Of a stretch of DNA of 64,000 nucleotides, positions 1 to 10,627 are shown piece after piece. The stretch is taken from contig NC_135187.1 in assembly GCF_041146795.1 (NCBI RefSeq), positions 20,377,056 to 20,441,055 of the forward strand, written 5' to 3'. The position numbers and the translations under genes were made by a program. The notes below the pieces were generated by a model. The model ran no database searches, had not been told where the DNA came from, and saw nothing but the letters and a program-made list of their open reading frames with translations. Position 1 is the stretch's first letter; every line of letters begins with the position of its first letter. This DNA is from Maylandia zebra (taxonomy: Eukaryota; Chordata; Actinopteri; Cichliformes; Cichlidae).

Positions 1-235
1 TGACCTCATGGATGAGTATTCAATGTGCTCTTGGAGTAATTTAGCAGGCCGGCTAATCCCAGGAAGATTCACCACCATTCCAAGTTTTTTCCATTGGTGA
101 ATAATGGCTCTCACTCTGGTTCACTGGAGTTCCAAAGGCTTTATAACCCTTTTCATAGATGTCAATGATTGAGTTTGTTTAGATCAAGTTTGATGTGTTG
201 CTTTTTGAGATCTTTTGTCATGCTTTGTCAGACAG
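1..235 (-). mobile_element. Tc1/mariner transposase 5' fragment (degenerate)
   Basis: Read on the minus strand, this piece encodes the start of a Tc1-type transposase in broken frames. Recognisable blocks are IIDIYEKGYKAFGTPVNQ and then, after a frame change, VVNLPGISRPAKL. In intact Tc1 elements the same order (helix-turn-helix, linker, NLPR.GRPAKL) forms the paired-like DNA-binding domain that recognises the terminal inverted repeats. No catalytic DDE part is visible because the element runs off the left window edge. Frameshifts show it is dead. Family assignment rests on motif recall, not on a search. Confidence 0.7.
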
Positions 236-2200
236 GTTCTATCAGATTTGGCAGTAATCAAGACTGCGTGCTTTCCAGTGAAATCGGTTTCTTGCATTCC
301 AAGAAATGTGATTAATCATCATTTCATCATTCATCGTTTAACAGGGGGACAGTACTTTTTAACACAGGGCCAGTTAGGTTTGGATTGCTTTTTTCATTTT
401 AAAATTGTGACAAATATGCAAAAAACTAAATCAAAATCAGGAAGAGGACAAATACTTGTTTACTGTTTTACTTTAAAGGCTATGTCGTAAATGTTCTTCA
501 TTTGAAGAGGATGCAGTTTTTTATTGTTGACCTGATATTAAATGTTTGCTGTGTCAGGAATCTGCACAATTCTTGCGTTCCGTCATAGTTTACAGCAAAA
601 ACCTAAATGTCGAAATAAAAACACCACCTTCACGGTTCCATGTGGGCTTTCTTCAGTTAAAACTCAAAACATTTCTGGCAATCTCAACTGCTTGCACATC
701 CTTTTACAGTCACGCTTCACCTGTTCCCAAAAAAAGCTGTTTGGAAGCATCGCGTTTGAGAGGGTCACGCAGCACCCGTCCTGCCTGGGCTCATGACTTG
801 CATAATCTGCACGACTTGGTGTCCTTACAGTAGGACATGGTGGTGGAGACTGAAATACTGTCCTGCTTGACCTTCAGTTTCAATCACTAGTACAAGGATT
901 GTGTACCCTTGAGCATTTGTACTGCACGGTTTGTGTCAAAACAATGTAGAGTAGGACACTCATAATCCCTGATTCTTTGCTTTTTATGTTCTATTGTACA
1001 TGTCTGAACTAAAATCCACTCTGCAGCCCACAGCCTGTTTGAAGCTGCAGGGTCAGGGTGAATAATGGCAAAGGGTGGATCTCTTTCCTTACCGCACTGA
1101 AAAGTATGCAAGCTGCTTGCATTATGTTTCGGTGATTTGTGACCGAAACACTGTTTTTCTCAAGTTCCCTCCATTAAAAGGTAGAAAGCTTGACATCTGA
1201 CACATGGACACCTGCTGCAATGTAATGCATTTTCAGAGTGCAGATGCAAGGGGCTGCACCTGCCCTTTTGGCCCATTCCAGAACTCTTGCCTGACGTGGA
1301 CGCTAATTCACAAGTCCAAACTGACCTAAGCATGCGCTCGGCTAAAGGAGAGCTTCTCAGTCCCAGACCTCAGTGACCTGATTGCTGGCTACTGACATGA
1401 CTGCACAGGGCACATGCTTTCACGTTATGGTCTTTTTCCCTCTCTTAAAAAAAAACAAAAAAACGAAAACATTTCAAAGCATACTACTCTAGCAACCTCC
1501 AGTGTTAACCATGCTAATCACATTGCCGGCTAGGTTATGGTTCAGCAAGGTGCAGGTCATGTGTGCTGAAAATAGAAAAGCAAACAGATTTCATGCGCTG
1601 CATATTTGCCCAACTCAACCAACTCTGCAACCTCTGGGAACAAATGAAAGACCTGATATCTTGCATGATTAATTGTATCTAGATTTTTCCCCACTTACAG
1701 ACATTAAATTTTTCACAACCTAACAAAGCATTGTCTATGCATTCTGTTAGAATATCTTCTGTAGTGTAATAAAGACTGTTGTAATGGTCAGCAAAACTGC
1801 ATTAAACACCACAAAATGGACAAATATATAGGTATAAAAAAAAAAAAAAACCCCCACTTAATTGTGTTGATTTTAATACAAGGTAGTGCGTTTGGGAGTT
1901 CAAAGTAAAACTCTACTGCCCCCTTGTGGTCAGTCTGTAGTGACTTCAGACATGTATAAAACGTAGTGGCCGCAATCACAAAAAACCGTGATAAGCCACA
2001 ATATTTTTTTTTTTTTAACTCCAGGAAACATCAGTATTTTCCCTAAACCATCAATTATCTACAACTAAAAAGTCTACAGCCAAAAATAAAGACATATTAC
2101 AAACACTCGACATTAAACTACATGCCCACTTTGATATAAAGCCATATTTCTGTTTTTTCCAATAAAACTAGCATATCCCCTTCAAAACATGAAAGTGTAT
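236..2200. other. Intergenic, no gene recognised
   Basis: Only short unsupported ORFs are present on both strands. I see homopolymer A/T runs (for example near 1447, 1838 and 2005) but no coding signal, RNA gene or convincing repeat. The right end passes into the 3' flank of the minus-strand forkhead gene. Confidence 0.4.
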
Positions 2201-2206
2201 TTTAAT
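2201..2206 (-). terminator. Possible poly(A) signal (ATTAAA) of forkhead gene A
   Basis: TTTAAT on the plus strand is the common variant ATTAAA on the minus strand. It lies about 20 bases downstream of the stop codon at 2227. A signal this close would give a very short 3' UTR, so a more distal site is also possible. Confidence 0.3.
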
Positions 2207-2226
2207 AGGAAGATTTTTTTTAACTA

Positions 2227-3452
2227 TCAAAAACGGGGAACACCGGGGGTAAGTGCTGGAAGGGCGTAAGTGAGGCCACTGCTCTGCGGGCTGGTAAACA
2301 AAGGGACAGCTCCCGGGTGAACCTGGAGCGAGGGAACAGAATACACAGGTATCCGTTTGACGGGTGTAGTAGTTCCATCAGCAGTGGCCCAGTGGTGTGT
2401 GCTGCCCCCTCCTGTGCAGACAGGAGAACATCCAGCTGAAGCTTGTAGGATGAGATGCTGATCTGTGTCCCAGCCGAAGCACCTTTTTGTCCCAGTTAGT
2501 CGCTGTGTAGGCTGAGTAAAGTGCTCCACCCGGACTGGCAGACTGAGTGTGGGAGTGTAGGCTTGAGCAGAGGTGAAGTCTCTCTTCAGGATTGAGTCAA
2601 TAGAGAAAGGGCCATTAAACTTCACCTCAGGTTTGATCTGAGCAGTACTGCGTGGTGCGGGCTCTAGAGAGTGGAGAGGCCTAGGCGGACAGCTCAGGTT
2701 CTTGGTCTCCAGTCTGGAGACCAGAACAGGGAAGAGATGGAGAATTTCCAAGAAGTGTTCATGCACCATCTCTGTTGTTATCTCCCTGCAGTCCAGCATC
2801 CAGTACACAAGCTCACGATTCATTGTGCCCGGAACTAGAATCTGAAAAGCAAACAGTACACGAGTTATATTTACAGCCCTTTGTGTGTTTGATTTAAATA
2901 AATTTTGGAAAAGATGCTTACCTTGATGAAACATTTGTAACCTGTTAAATACCAACTGATGTTGTTGTAAGCATTCCTTTCATCCTTATCAATCACTGAA
3001 ATCTTGTTTTTCATCTATAAGAACATCAAGTGGAAGGCTTTAAAATGGAAACTTGTGTTTCATATTGGGTGTTTGCATTTATCATAACAGCAGCAACAAT
3101 AAACACCACACTTATTTCTTACCTGAGTAAAAGTCAGCATCTTATGTGGAGAATACTGGAGAAGGATGGCAAGCTTAGCCAGGTAAGTGGTATTTTTGCT
3201 ACAGAACGCACTCAGAGGGTTAGATAGATCAGTCAGAGATTTGTCATCTCCAGACTTCTCATCTTTGTCCTGCATCTTCTTTGGAGAGTCAAGTCGAGTC
3301 CCTTTCAGTGTCGTCATAAACTTTACCAGTTTGCACCTGAAGCGGTCAGCTCTGGAACAAAAAGGGGATTTCAGGGTGGACAACTTCAGGCAAATGAGCA
3401 TGTTTTTATAAGATGATAAACCAGGTCCACAAGTGCTGGAGTCTGGCTCCAT
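2227..3452 (-). CDS. FoxH1/FAST-like divergent forkhead protein, gene A
   Basis: A three-exon gene on the minus strand: coding exons 3452-3123, 3014-2922 and 2841-2227, all with GT-AG borders and continuous phase, giving up to 345 aa. Exon 1 ends with forkhead helix 1 (YLAKLAILLQYSPHKMLTFTQ region). Exon 2 carries the recognition-helix region ending in YLTGYKCFIK. Exon 3 opens with wing residues (NRELVYWMLD) and continues into a long proline-rich tail. The tail holds KFNGPFSIDSIL and VKRIPVYSVPS, both shared with gene B at 7.2 kb. The canonical forkhead core RHNLS is replaced by SWYLT, so normal DNA contact is doubtful. ATG codons at 3317 and 3275 are alternative starts. The 3275 start gives an N-terminus about as long as that of gene B. 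FoxH1/FAST membership (Nodal/activin-Smad cofactors) is my best guess from overall architecture; another forkhead class is possible. Confidence 0.72.
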
Positions 3453-3454
3453 GC

Positions 3455-3497
3455 TGAATGTTTCAATGAAGTTTATTAAACTTCATTGAAACATTCA
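3455..3497. repeat. Perfect 21-bp-arm palindrome
   Basis: Arms at 3455-3475 and 3477-3497 are exact reverse complements around a single T. The left arm begins TGAATGTTTCAATGAAG. It lies two bases upstream of the most distal ATG of forkhead gene A, so it falls in its 5' UTR or core promoter. Confidence 0.85.
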
Positions 3498-4850
3498 TAA
3501 ACATTTAATATTAAACTTTTCATTTACAGAACTGTTAAAACTTCAGACCTCAACCAAATCAGCAAAATTAGACTAAAAGGAAAACACAATTTTTTGCCAT
3601 TAGTGTAACACTGAAATTGTGCAAATAACTCAAATTCTTCTTGATAAGAAAAAACTAACTTGAAGTAATTTGTCTTGTTTTGAGGAATGTTTAATTTTGC
3701 TATGACTTAAGTGTCCAGTAACATGAACTTAAAACCTGGCAAAAATGTGTTGAGTAAATTAAATTGTGAACAGAAACTGCATTGAAATGCTCTGGTTAGA
3801 TTGTAACACTCTTTTTGTCTTCGCCACGTTGCGTCGCCTCAGAAGTAGCCAACCTTTTAATTAAATACAAACCTAGCAGCACAGAACTCACTTTGAAAGT
3901 TGTTTCAACGTAGAGGAACAGCCTTCCAGCAGCTGAAGGTTAATTTCAGAAAATCTTCCCCTCACCTATAGTCGTTTCCCCTTACACTTAGTTTAGTTTC
4001 TAAAGTTGATTTGAGACACACCACATGCACGCTGGTGGTTCAATTACACAGAATACATAATCGAGTAAAGTTGTCAAACCAATAAGCAATCTATTCACAT
4101 GCTAACAGTACAATTTACTGCACCTCTCATTTAAAGTCAAACCAGCAGCCTTTTGCTCCACAGTCGTTATTTAAATCAACGACCCCTTTTCAGATTCCTC
4201 CACCCATAACCTGCACTGAAAGCAGGATTACAGCTTTACTCTGGTGGATGGTTGTAAGGCTGCAACCCTGACCCATGTGTTTTCACTTGTCTCTGATTAA
4301 AGGTGTGCTATTCAGCTGCTCTGGGGTCTGGTCCAAGGAACAGACTCACCAAGGGATCTGTAAAACCCTGCTGACCCTCAAGATTTCCACATGTATTTTA
4401 GAAAAGATAAAAAAGATAATTTGGAGAAAACAAGCTTACACATCATACAGCATCATACACAGACCAATTCTGATACAGTTATTCAGAGAGGGACTGAAGC
4501 ATTGGGGGAAACAATAAGAGGCAATAAAATATGTCCTTCTGTTGTGAAAGAGCAATAAAAAAGGGTTTCTACTAATACAAAGTGCAAATTCTCAGCTGAC
4601 TAATTCATGACATTTCTTAGAGTTATTCCTTTATTAATAACAAAGAAGGTTTTTAAGACAGACTCATCTTCACTGGTATAACCTGAGGTCATTGTTTCAG
4701 GTATTTCATAGTCATACATCCTTGTCCACACAACCCAGCCAAGGTGCTGATTGTGGTTAATTTGAATAAATATACACTGAATTTAGATCTGAATTTAGGT
4801 GAAAATGTTTATCCAGGAGCTACTTTTACCATATTCAATTAAATGTAGCT
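3498..4850. other. Intergenic region between divergent forkhead genes, left part
   Basis: AT-rich sequence with no supported ORF, RNA gene or clear repeat. It is part of the 3.7-kb spacer between the two divergently transcribed forkhead genes and may hold their promoters, but I cannot place any. Confidence 0.35.
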
Positions 4851-5099
4851 TTATTTATTATAGCAATAACAGAAAGAAGCTAAAAAGGACAAAACTCTGG
4901 GGAACTTTGTGACTACCACATTTCTTTTAACACCCACAGTGTGTCCTAATCGCTGCACCAAATCTTTGTGATTGGTGGAATCAAGTGCTGCACTGAGGTC
5001 TAACAGGACGAGCACAAAGTTGAGTCCACTGTTAAAGCCCATAGGAATATAATTTGTAACCTTTATTAGTGCTGTTTCTGGGGTGTTGATTAATTTCAA
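4851..5099 (-). mobile_element. Non-LTR retrotransposon RT fragment (CR1/Rex1-like)
   Basis: The minus-strand reading frame contains SGLNFVLVLLDLSAALDS followed by TNHKDLVQRLGHTVGVK. This matches the reverse-transcriptase block A motif of CR1/Rex/Jockey-type LINEs, usually L(D)LSAAFDTVDH.ILL.RL. The catalytic aspartate neighbourhood is altered (AALDST for AAFDTV). Only about 80 codons remain, with no YADD block, so this is a dead fragment. Confidence 0.65.
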
Positions 5100-5197
5100 C
5101 TAACATATATTCATCCAGCTATTACAAGGTCTCTGAAAGGCCAAGTAAATCACTGTGTTGATCAATTATTAAATCATATTAACACAAACTTAGACTG

Positions 5198-6069
5198 TGT
5201 CACGGTCCTGGGTCATTTGACCCAGTGTATTACGTTTTCTTATATTTTGATATTCATTGTTTATGTATAAGTCTCATTTAGTAATCTAAGCTCATTTCTA
5301 TTTTGCCTTCCTTGCCCTGTTATACTTTATTATCTATTAGATTCTCCTTGTGTCTTCACCCCTTGTGTTTGTCTTCCGTGCCCTTCATGTGTTTCAGTAA
5401 TGTCGTTGTCTCCCATCTTCTCCTCTTGTTTACATGTTTTCCCTCGTGCTCCTTTCCGCCCGTCATGTGTGTTTTTCCGCAGCTATGTTCTGTTTTGGTT
5501 ACTGTATGTCTGTCTCATCTCCAGTACCGTTGTTTCCTCTGTGTGTTTATAGTGCATGTTTTAGTCTGCCATGTGTTTCATGTCTGCGTGTTCCATGTTG
5601 TCTGCCTCTCATTATGTTTCCTGTTTTATTGTGAAGAATCTGGTGTTTCCATGTTCAGTTTCTAGTTTCACTTCCACTGTGGCATCATTATGTTCAAGCT
5701 AATCAGCTTTTTCCACCGTGTCTTTCCACTTCCCCTGATCACCTAAATGTGTGTATTTAGTCCTTGTCTGTTTGTCCTGCTATTCTGCCATGCTCTCCAG
5801 GGTTTTCATGTATTCATGCTAAGTCGTCACATTTCAGGTTTTTCCTGTCAGGATTTCCATGTTCATGGTTTTTTATGTTTAGCCTTAACCTAAACTGGGT
5901 GAACTAAGTGTTTAGTTTTGCCTTTGCAACTTGTTTCATGCAGCTAAAACCAGCCTTTAATAAATGGCTTGCTTTCAGTTAATTTTAAGTTTGTTTCTAC
6001 ACTTTGTTTTGTCTGTATTTGCGTCCTCTATTCTCCACTCCACACAGTCTGCATCTACTGACTGTAACA
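5198..6069. mobile_element. Candidate dispersed element with short imperfect terminal repeats
   Basis: The segment starts TGTCACGGTC and ends GACTGTAACA, which are inverted ends with two mismatches in ten. Inside is a strongly T/C-biased plus strand resembling non-coding tails of fish repeats. The open frames in this stretch are compositional artefacts. No flanking duplication is obvious, so both the element limits and its class are uncertain. Confidence 0.3.
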
Positions 6070-7147
6070 TAATTTTTAATACTCCACCTTTAATTTATTT
6101 AGGTGTAGTTCGGGGTATTATGAGTCTTTCTTTGTGAATTTTGAATGTTTAATTTGTTTTAACTTTTGTTTCTATGGTGTAGTCTCTATGGTGATGAGGT
6201 TTGGGGACAATGACAGGAGGAGAGAGAAATATTATATTAGATAATATTCTAAATGTCAAAGATAATAAATTGAATGGATTGCACAGCAGTGCACCATTTA
6301 GCACTGTTGCCACATGTTGGGAAGGTTCCAGGTTAAAACCTTAAGGCAGTCTGTGTTGTGTTGACATGTATAATAGGTTATTTGTTAATTCAAGATTTGT
6401 GAAAAATAGTGTGAAATGTTGTCTGTCTCCTTGTCTCGGCTCTGTAAAGGTATGGAAACTGCCCTGGAAGAAGCACCCCTCTCACACAGTGACAATAGGG
6501 ATAAGCAGATGACTGTTATAATTATTAGTATTAAGAAAAGTTATTTAATAGCGTTAACATAATCTTTGTCATCTAACATGAATTCATGTAGAAATAAAAA
6601 CTGTTAGTGCTGAAGAAATCTTTTGAGTGCACTGACCTAAATGTGTCAGAGGCCCAGACTTTCTTCCCACCCGAGTCGTAAACCGCTGGAATGTAACTTT
6701 ATACTCTTTCTAGTCACATTCAAATTAGACACACTGTTTGTGATAGTGAGCCATTTTAACTAATGAATAGCAGTGACAGCGATATCACCTCACCCACACA
6801 GCCTCGGTCTTCCAGTGATTTTTATATTTGTTAACGAGGAGGGTTGTTTAAGCCTCTAAAGATGTAGCCTTCAGCAAACTTTGATTCAAACATCCATCAT
6901 AGACGGTCTCTACTTGATGTCTTGAACAAGAAGGCCTCAAATCAGTAAGAAAATTAAGAAATCTCCTAAAGCATGAACATGGACAACCTGATGGCCTTAT
7001 TCACATTTAGGATTACCGCAGTGGCTGCTCCTCCAACATTAACGACTCATCTTCACATGAAAAGGCGATCGTCAGGAACACCCTAATGAATTGTTCCAGC
7101 AAGACATATAGCCTGGGCTGACCACTTCAGGGACACATCATCACCAA
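6070..7147. other. Intergenic, upstream of forkhead gene B
   Basis: No ORF, RNA gene or repeat was recognised. The last few hundred bases are the likely promoter and 5' UTR of the plus-strand forkhead gene starting at 7202. I see no clear TATA box or CpG island. Confidence 0.35.
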
Positions 7148-7201
7148 GTGAGGACTGCGACAACACTCTCCTGTGCAGAGCTTTACTCTCCAGCAAACGA
7201 G

Positions 7202-8616
7202 ATGGAGAACCAGACAGGGAACTTGGGCAGTCCGTTGTCTCTCTCGGATCCGGCCAGCAGTGCTCAGAAGGCTCTGCTCAGCAACACCACCACCTACCTG
7301 GCTAAGATTGCCATTGTTCTTCATGATGCTCCAGACAAGATGCTCACCTTTACTCAGGTAACAAAGATTCAGAATTACAAAGCTATTTGCACTCTGCACC
7401 CTTTTTTTCTTCGCTATCATGTTGATTGCTGCTGTACACGGCCTGTGTGTGCTGATGTAAGCAGGAAACAGAAGGGTGGTTGCTTGCAACCAGCAGTAGG
7501 AAATGCTATAAAAAAGAGAGTGCAATGGCAAGAAACTAGACCAGAAATTTGTTTGCTTCAAAATGAAAGTAGAACTGGAAATAGGCAAAGAGTAGCAATA
7601 AAGCTGCATGTAAATAAAACAGACGAGAGGTCGTGGATTGGCTTTTTTTCCCTCCCAATCAGTCAGACAGGAAAGGTCATTTTTTTTCTAAATACCTCAT
7701 GAGGAGAATCTAAAAACATAAGATAGTGGGGATTTGAAATTGCTATGCTCAACAGTAATGTCTTTCACATGTCAAGCACTAACCTGCATTGTGATGTATG
7801 TGCAGCTGATGGACAAGCTGACCCTGTTCTTCTCTGAGGATCAAAAATCTATTGAGAACAACGTCAGAGTTTGTTTATCAACAAACAAATGTTTTGTCAA
7901 GGTAAGATTTTACATATTTAATAAATGATGTTGTAAGAACTACTTCGAGAAGCAAGTTTCTGTTCAGTTGACTGAGATATTTTTTTCAGGTTCCAATTGT
8001 GCCATATTCACTCAATAGTAAGAGAAACTACTGGAAGTTGGACTTGACTCAGATCACAGCGAAGATGATGCGCCGGCACTTTAGAGGCATCCTGCAGCTC
8101 TTCCCCGATCTGGCCTGCAAGATGCAAAAGGAGAATCTGAGCAAACAATCGCAGCATTGCGCAACTCCCAGCTCCCATGAACTTGAAGCTCGCAGATCTG
8201 CTCGTATCCAGCGTGAGGTGAAGTTCAGAGGTCCTTTCTCCATTGATTCCCTCCTAAAAACTGATGAACACTCTGCTCAGAACCCCGGAGCTTCTCCTCT
8301 CTCTGGTGTTCCTCTCAGAGTGGAACAGCCGCCTTATTATACACCGTCCAAACAAGCTGGAACAAAGAGAAGCTTCAGCTGCGACTCTCGGGAGTCTCTC
8401 GCCCTAAAAACTGCAGCTGTAACTTCCCCCATCTACTTAGCTGATGGCAGAGGTTATTTTGGATGTGGAGCTGTTCACCCCATCAAGACGATGCCTACTT
8501 ACCCTGAGCCCACAGCCTTCCCCAGACCCAGTGCCTCTTATTACGCCACCCCACATGGCAGTTATGCAACATCTGTACCAGCATTCATGCATGATGCTCG
8601 AGGTTTTTGGTTGTAA
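7202..8616 (+). CDS. FoxH1/FAST-like divergent forkhead protein, gene B
   Basis: A three-exon gene with coding exons 7202-7357, 7806-7901 and 7990-8616 (GT-AG, phase 0 throughout), 292 aa. Residues 32-112 form a shortened forkhead domain: helix 1 YLAKIAIVLHDAPDKMLTF, then LMDKLTLFFSEDQKSIENN, the recognition segment VRVCLSTNKCFVK, and the wing KRNYWKLDLTQIT. The invariant histidine of the forkhead RHNLS core is missing (VRVCLS). The tail holds KFRGPFSIDSLLK, VPLRVEQPPY, GTKRSF and IKTMPTYPEPTAFPR; equivalents occur in gene A and in the remnant at 10.3 kb. The ATG at 7202 was chosen because it gives a short N-terminus like that of gene A; an upstream non-ATG extension to 7148 is not credible. 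The gene points away from gene A. It is probably a FoxH1/FAST-related transcription factor; class and function are inferred. Confidence 0.78.
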
Positions 8617-10200
8617 TCCTTCTCCCCACCCTCTGTTTCTCCCTCCCTACATCTCTCCTCTTCTGTGCTCAGTCATTTGTAGATGCCTCTGGATTTGCGG
8701 TTACCAGCAAACCACTCACCTGGAATATTTAAGAAACAGTTTCTCCCCTTGATTTTCACTAGGTTGTTCTGCCCTCTCTAGCGGTCACGTTTGAAGCTAG
8801 GACAGGGACAGAAAACAGGCAACTTCTCGTCTCCAGGAAGCTCCTGGTGTGTTGTCTGCTCAGTAGGATTTACCCAGTACCCACTTCGACTTAATTCGAC
8901 TTTGATTCAGAAACCTTGGATTTCTTCCCTGCCAGCCCCGTCATCCGTGAGCCTTGTAGCTCTGAAGGTAACCCCTTTGCCAAATTTCCATGTTGTAAAA
9001 AATCCTTTGAACTGCTCCAGTCTGTGTTTAGATCTTTCTGCCCTTATGAAATCATTACATTCTCAAGATTGTGCCCTGAACTCTGCCTCTCTTGATGTAT
9101 GTGTACCTGATGCAGAGGATTGTGGGTACAATTCTCAGGAAAAGGCAGGATAAGCTAGCTGGACATTGTGGTAGCGGGCATATTTTACTGTATTGTAAAT
9201 ACTATGTTGTGTTACTATATTTTTTTGTTCTTCACTGTACAAGTTACAAAGTATAATTATTAGGGGAATTGTAAACCATTGTTTTGAACATGGCATGTGT
9301 AGTGTACGGGAATGCCCAGCTCCCTAGAATGTCCTATGGAGAATAGTGATTGAGAATAGTGGGCGTATTAAAGGGAAGGTGCTTGGGTAACAAAAGGCCA
9401 TCCACCAGGTGTAGCAGGCTTTTGTCTTGCTCAGCGTACGGGTTGATTCAACACAGTCCTCTAAGCTATGTGCAGTAAATGTCTCTTCTAAGGCTACATG
9501 AGTCACTATAGGTGATTAACTGATAACTTGGGGGCTGTATGATTTTCTTGAAGGTATGTCATAAACTTTAAGGAAAAAAAACAAGACAAACTAGTGTCAG
9601 TAACGTACCATTGTGTTTGTATTTATACAGATCAATGTTAAAGCACTCGGGAGTCTTGACCTGTAGCTGCCTGAACTATGGGGAGTTTGTTAATTATTGA
9701 ACATGTTTGATGCATTAATGCAATTCAAATTCAATTTTTTTTTTCATGTTTGTTGTGTTAATGCTGTGCATGATTCTAACTGTTGTTTCTTTTGAAATTC
9801 CAGTCAAGTGTCGAATATTTTCCACTGGAATTTTTTTTTAACTGTTTCTTTTTCCTTTTTTTCTGTGTTATTTTAGTGATTGTGCCAGTGATATTTTAAC
9901 CCTGGTCATGCTGTCCCTTGTAGGTTACCTGGGAGCTTCTCTGGGAGTAGTACTGAAGTAAATGAAGTAGCTGAATTGTGTGCAGTAGAGTGGGATCACA
10001 GAATTAGAGTGTAGTAACTGAATAGTGCTCCACACTGTGCTGCAACCTCTGTCTGTCTCCTTGTTTCTTAACTGAACTTTTTAGTCGAACCAACCTGTTT
10101 TTTTTTGTTGGGGGTTTTTGTTTTTTGTTTTTTAAAAAAAAAAATTCATTGATATTTTTTTGCATAGTTAATAAAGCTGCTTGTAACAGCAACTGTAGAT
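8617..10200 (+). other. Probable 3' UTR and flank of forkhead gene B
   Basis: No coding feature follows the stop at 8616. The stretch is T-rich and contains an AATAAA at 10170-10175, the first good plus-strand poly(A) signal I noticed downstream. If that signal is used, the 3' UTR is about 1.6 kb. Open frames here (for example 8791-9153) show no recognisable protein. Confidence 0.35.
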
Positions 10201-10279
10201 TTCCAAATGCAGTGTTTGTCTTAATTTCAAAAAAGAAGTCACCTCTTGGCAGGGCCACACATGCATCATTCTTCTGCCA

Positions 10280-10627
10280 ACCATTGCAGCACCACTAAGC
10301 TCTCTGGACTCCCAGAGCTATCTGTTCAGTTCAGTGGTCCTTTTCTCCAACGACTCTGCTCAGGACACCAGAGCTTGTCTTCGCTCCAGTGTTCCCCTCA
10401 GAGTGGAGCAGCAGCCTTATGCATCCTACACACAGGTCCCAACAAAGGGAAGTCTCCTGGCCCTTCCTCCTGCAGACTATAAGTGGAAAACCTTAGTCTA
10501 CACAGCAGGGGTTCAGCTAATCCAGAGTCTCAAGAGGATACCTGTGTACCCTGAGCCCAGTGTCTTCCCCAGAGCCCGCGCCCCTTATTTCACCAATCCA
10601 CACAGCAGCTATACAACTCTGTACTAA
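10280..10627 (+). pseudogene. Third FoxH1/FAST-like copy, last-exon remnant
   Basis: This plus-strand stretch aligns with the tail of forkhead gene B. VQFSGPF matches VKFRGPF, but about 28 bases corresponding to the SIDSLLK segment are deleted and the frame shifts. The other frame then reads SVPLRVEQQPYASYT and later SLKRIPVYPEPSVFPRARAP, ending YFTNPHSSYTTLY and a stop. No forkhead-domain exons are visible upstream in the 1.6 kb to gene B. It is a truncated, frameshifted duplicate. An expressed terminal exon spliced from elsewhere is a less likely alternative. Confidence 0.75.

Noticed and set aside
5303-5665. 120-codon cysteine-rich open frame
   Set aside because: Composition follows the T/C bias of the surrounding repeat-like stretch; no domain, no splice context.
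8791-9153. 120-codon open frame downstream of forkhead gene B
   Set aside because: No similarity to the forkhead tails and no splice signals that would join it; more likely 3' UTR.
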